DNA of 64,000 nucleotides from Paenibacillus herberti. Its GTDB lineage: Bacteria; Bacillota; Bacilli; Paenibacillales; Paenibacillaceae. The DNA is taken from NCBI RefSeq assembly GCF_002233675.1, contig NZ_NMUQ01000004.1, positions 242,054-306,053 on the forward strand, read 5' to 3'. The position numbers and the translations under genes were made by a program. Under the pieces are notes generated by a model that had not been told where the DNA came from, did no database searches, and worked only from the letters and a program-made list of their open reading frames with translations. Below, in pieces: positions 61,341-64,000 of this stretch (position 1 is the first letter of the stretch; each line of letters begins with the position of its first letter).

Positions 61341-62303
61341 TTAGTGGAACAGAGAACGGTACTCCCCATAACCCTCTTCTTCGAGTTGCGATACCGGAAC
61401 GAACCGCAGCGCAGCCGAATTGATACAGTAGCGCAGGCCGCCCTTGTCCTTCGGACCATCATCGAACACATGCCCGAGGTGGGAATCAGCAACGGCGCTA
61501 CGCACTTCTGTACGCAGCATGAAGAGCGTGGAATCCGACTTCTCTTTCACACTCGGCTTTGCCAGCGGCTTCGTGAAGCTCGGCCAACCACAGCCCGAGT
61601 CATACTTGTCCAGGGAGCTGAACAGCGGTTCGCCGGATACGATGTCTACGTAGATGCCTTCCTCTTTATGATCCCAGAACTCATTGCGGAACGGAGGCTC
61701 GGTGCCGTTATTCTGTGTCACTTCAAACTGCATCGGCGTCAGAGTGGCGCGCAGCTCATCCTCGTTTTTGTCCATTTTCCAATGCTGCTCAATGAACTTG
61801 TCGCGGCCAGAGCCTCTGCGGTACATCTTGTAGCGGAATGGATGCGACTTGTGATAGTCCTGATGATAATCCTCCGCCTCATAAAAAGGAGCGGCAGGCT
61901 CAATCGTGACGACGATCGGCTTGTCAAAGCGCCCGCTATCTTGAAGCGCCCTTTTGGACTCCTCGGCCAACTTGCGCTGCTCCTCCGAATGATAAAAAAT
62001 AACTGGACGGTAGGAGTCACCGCGGTCAGCGAACTGTCCCATCGCATCGGTCGGATCGACCTGCTGCCAGTAAATGTCCAACAGCTTGGCGTACGGGAAT
62101 ACTTCCGGATCGTATGTGATCTGAACCGCCTCGGTATGACCGGTATTTCCTTGGCACACTTGGTCATAAGTCGGATTTTCTACATGCCCGGCCGTATAAC
62201 CAGATACGATGCGAATAATTCCAGGAAGCTCCTCGAACGGAGATATCATGCACCAGAAACATCCACCGGCGAACGTCGCCAGCTGCTGATTATTTGTAGC
62301 CAT
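61341..62303 (-). CDS. msrA: Bifunctional peptide methionine sulfoxide reductase MsrA/MsrB
   Basis: 320 aa. The MsrA domain (about 1-165) has GGCFWC with Cys15 as nucleophile, [16 protein letters not shown] and [12 protein letters not shown]. The MsrB domain (about 180-310) has [40 protein letters not shown] and [14 protein letters not shown] with the MsrB Cys. It repairs both S- and R-methionine sulfoxides. Fusion in the A-B order is common in Firmicutes. Single gene. Confidence 0.95.
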   Translation of the reverse strand: MATNNQQLATFAGGCFWCMISPFEELPGIIRIVSGYTAGHVENPTYDQVCQGNTGHTEAVQITYDPEVFPYAKLLDIYWQQVDPTDAMGQFADRGDSYRPVIFYHSEEQRKLAEESKRALQDSGRFDKPIVVTIEPAAPFYEAEDYHQDYHKSHPFRYKMYRRGSGRDKFIEQHWKMDKNEDELRATLTPMQFEVTQNNGTEPPFRNEFWDHKEEGIYVDIVSGEPLFSSLDKYDSGCGWPSFTKPLAKPSVKEKSDSTLFMLRTEVRSAVADSHLGHVFDDGPKDKGGLRYCINSAALRFVPVSQLEEEGYGEYRSLFH

Positions 62304-62426
62304 ATGCCTATCCCTCCCGGGTTGAAATTTAATAACAAAACTCGCTCCGCGAACAAATCCTTCTTTCGATCGCTGTTCTAGTCGCTTACTTCATTATAGC
62401 GAACATGGCGCTGTAATGTCCAAAAT

Positions 62427-62627
62427 CTACTCCCTCAGCGCTTCTTGCAACCGCGTGTTCATCCCCTGGGTCGAGCCGCCAAGTCGGCGCCGCAACCGCT
62501 GCGCTTCCACGCCAAGACGCACCGCTTCGGCGGCAAAACGATCTCTCTCCGCTTCCAGCTCCGCGCATCTGGTTTTCAACTTAATAATCTCCTCTAACAG
62601 TTCCCCGATTTCAGCCTGGTCTCCCAT
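62427..62627 (-). CDS. Small coiled-coil protein
   Basis: 66 aa, almost entirely one charged helix with heptads (LLEEIIKLKTRCAELEAERD, RFAAEAVRLGVEAQRL). Its ATG overlaps the esterase 3' end by 17 bases, with GAGGGG before it, so translational coupling is likely. No family recognised. Confidence 0.5.
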   Translation of the reverse strand: MGDQAEIGELLEEIIKLKTRCAELEAERDRFAAEAVRLGVEAQRLRRRLGGSTQGMNTRLQEALRE

Positions 62628-63900
62628 CCTTAATCCCCTCTCCAGCCTCCCGGCCCATTTCGTCGAAATGCTCGCGCGACCCAGCTACATGAATCTCAGC
62701 CACGAGCGCCACAAAATCTGTAGGCTTGTCATCATCCGAAACCATCCGCTCGACACTCGCTGCCTCTTCCTCCGTAAGCATTCGCCCAACACTCATGGGC
62801 TTATCTTCCCCGATGATTCGCTCTAATCCCGCTGCCTCTTCCTCAACCTTGGCCCTAACCTCTTCCTCAACCCTCGGTACCTCCAGCAGCCGCTCCTTCA
62901 AGAACTCAGCCGCCAGTCTTAGCGAATGTTCGGCCTCCGGTAGCCAGCCCGGCATCATCGCCGTAAAATCATGAATCATCCCGTCATAACACCGATACTC
63001 TACCGGGACTCCGAAAGCCTGTAACCGCTCTGCATATAGCTTTCCCTGATCACGCAACGGATCAAGCTCCGCCGTAACGACCAGCGTTGGCGGCAGACCG
63101 CCAAGCTCCTCCGCGAGCAGCGGAGAAACATCCGGCAAAGAGCGTTCCCCTGGCTCCGCGTAGCCGTCTACGAACTGATGCAATAACCTTAGAGTCAGCA
63201 AGTACTCTCGGCCGTTCTCCCGCAGCGACGGCTGTGAAGTGGAACCGGGCCCATTCCCTCCAGTCAAATCGACCGCCGGGTAGAGCAGCGCTTGCGCTTT
63301 CACTTTCGGTCCTCCATTGTGAACTGAGCGCAGCGCGGTCACTGCCGCGATGTTGCCGCCAGCGCTTTCGCCAGCAACGGCGAGCCGTTCAGGGTCGCCG
63401 CCGAACTGACTGACATTCCGCGAAGCCCAAAGCAGCGCCTCATAAGCATCATCGGCTCCCTGAGGATAGGGATGCTCCGGGGCAAGTCGGTATCCGACCG
63501 ACAGGAACAAACATCCGCTGAGCTGCGCCCAGGTCCCATTGTAACGATGGCGGACCCGATGGTCGCCGAGTGCGAACCCGCCGCCATGAAAATACAAAAT
63601 GACCGGTAGAAGCAAAGCTTTCGCATCCGGGGATACGGCTTTCGGCCGATACCAGCGAACAGGAATGGTCCGCCCATTGACCGTCGGCAGCTCGAGATCG
63701 CCCCAATCGACGGCCTGGCCGGGAATTTTCAGGAAAGCGGCTACATCCAGCGCCTTCATGAACAGGCCCATCCGCCAGCGCATGCGTGAAAGAGGGCGGC
63801 CTGTCATCCATGAACCGGCATGCACCGCTGCCAGCAGCATGCGAATCGGTAGTGCCAGTCTACCGCCAGAAAGTTTACTCTTCCGCTGGACCTTGAACAC
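62611..63900 (-). CDS. Alpha/beta hydrolase, hormone-sensitive lipase (GDSAG) family
   Basis: 429 aa. HGGGFALGDH is the oxyanion motif, GESAGGNIAA the nucleophile, VVTAELDPLRDQG the acid and DGMIHDFTAMM the His. A C-terminal extension (about 330-429) beyond the esterase fold is acidic and contains an internal duplication: EEEAAGLERIIGEDKP and EEEAASVERMVSDDDKP. The GTG start overlaps the upstream gene by 26 bases, with GGAG ahead. Substrate unknown. Confidence 0.85.
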   Translation of the reverse strand: MFKVQRKSKLSGGRLALPIRMLLAAVHAGSWMTGRPLSRMRWRMGLFMKALDVAAFLKIPGQAVDWGDLELPTVNGRTIPVRWYRPKAVSPDAKALLLPVILYFHGGGFALGDHRVRHRYNGTWAQLSGCLFLSVGYRLAPEHPYPQGADDAYEALLWASRNVSQFGGDPERLAVAGESAGGNIAAVTALRSVHNGGPKVKAQALLYPAVDLTGGNGPGSTSQPSLRENGREYLLTLRLLHQFVDGYAEPGERSLPDVSPLLAEELGGLPPTLVVTAELDPLRDQGKLYAERLQAFGVPVEYRCYDGMIHDFTAMMPGWLPEAEHSLRLAAEFLKERLLEVPRVEEEVRAKVEEEAAGLERIIGEDKPMSVGRMLTEEEAASVERMVSDDDKPTDFVALVAEIHVAGSREHFDEMGREAGEGIKDGRPG

Positions 63901-64000
63901 GCTGGATCATCTCCGTTTTTAACTGCCATAGCTGCTTGCTGAACGAGACCGGGTAAGGCTCCGGATGCAGCTTACGCAAATACGGCTGACGGAACAGCGC
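63875..64000 (-). CDS. 3' end of an upstream gene (partial)
   Basis: An open frame of 41 codons runs from the window edge: ALFRQPYLRKLHPEPYPVSF, SKQLWQLKTEMIQRVQGPAE then E and TAA. It overlaps the esterase start by 26 bases, indicating an operon. Too short to identify. Confidence 0.55.
   Translation of the reverse strand, partial: ALFRQPYLRKLHPEPYPVSFSKQLWQLKTEMIQRVQGPAEE

Overview
The window looks like a chromosomal segment of a Paenibacillus-like, spore-forming Firmicute. The basis is mixed: S-layer homology (SLH) surface proteins, a Spo0E-type phosphatase, a T-box in front of thrS, strong AGGAGG ribosome sites with frequent TTG and GTG starts, class Ib nrdIEF, roc-type arginine catabolism genes and OpuC-type osmoprotectant uptake. 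No species can be named from the sequence alone.

Layout. 1-4000: end of a secreted carbohydrate-active protein with a LamG domain, a DUF948 membrane protein, a DUF1328 mini-protein, a class 3 lipase and an XRE regulator with a long Ala/Ser tail. 4300-10300: an AT-rich accessory island. It holds small membrane and immunity-like genes, truncated paralogues, relics of IS5- and IS30-type elements, and one structurally complete IS630-type element that splits a gene. 10470-22600: a nitrogen and arginine block with a polar amino-acid ABC importer, a giant secreted M28-M14-SLH peptidase, arginase, ornithine aminotransferase, a GntR/FCD regulator and a NUDIX hydrolase. Near-identical TGTATACA-type palindromes lie in front of the peptidase, rocD and gntR, so one regulon is plausible: digest peptides outside, import, degrade arginine. 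22650-31100: hemolysin III, pirin and a small partner, a lipase-like hydrolase, opuCABCD, speD, a lipoprotein and a GNAT acetyltransferase. 31200-39300: a Na+/H+ antiporter, a YdcF protein, Spo0E, thrS with its T-box and a hydroxyacid dehydrogenase. 39300-49240: an FMN reductase, an orphan PAS histidine kinase, a PNPOx-like protein, metE, a small XRE regulator and a giant DUF11-repeat protein. 49360-64000: the nrdIEF operon, a TVP38-family membrane protein with a DnaA-box cluster at its 3' end, a giant SLH protein, YhgE/Pip with a divergent TetR, MsrAB, a small coiled-coil protein, an HSL-type esterase and the end of one more gene.

The most unusual non-coding content is two arrays of 51-bp units (18999-19695, about 14 units; 34279-35118, about 16 units). 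Each unit is built around the same CAAGTAG...CTACTTG inverted repeat, but the two arrays carry entirely different spacer sequence. Smaller minisatellites lie at 35227-35380 (26 bp), 33299-33346 (24 bp) and 45222-45330 (about 36 bp, diverged). No tRNA, rRNA or CRISPR array was seen.
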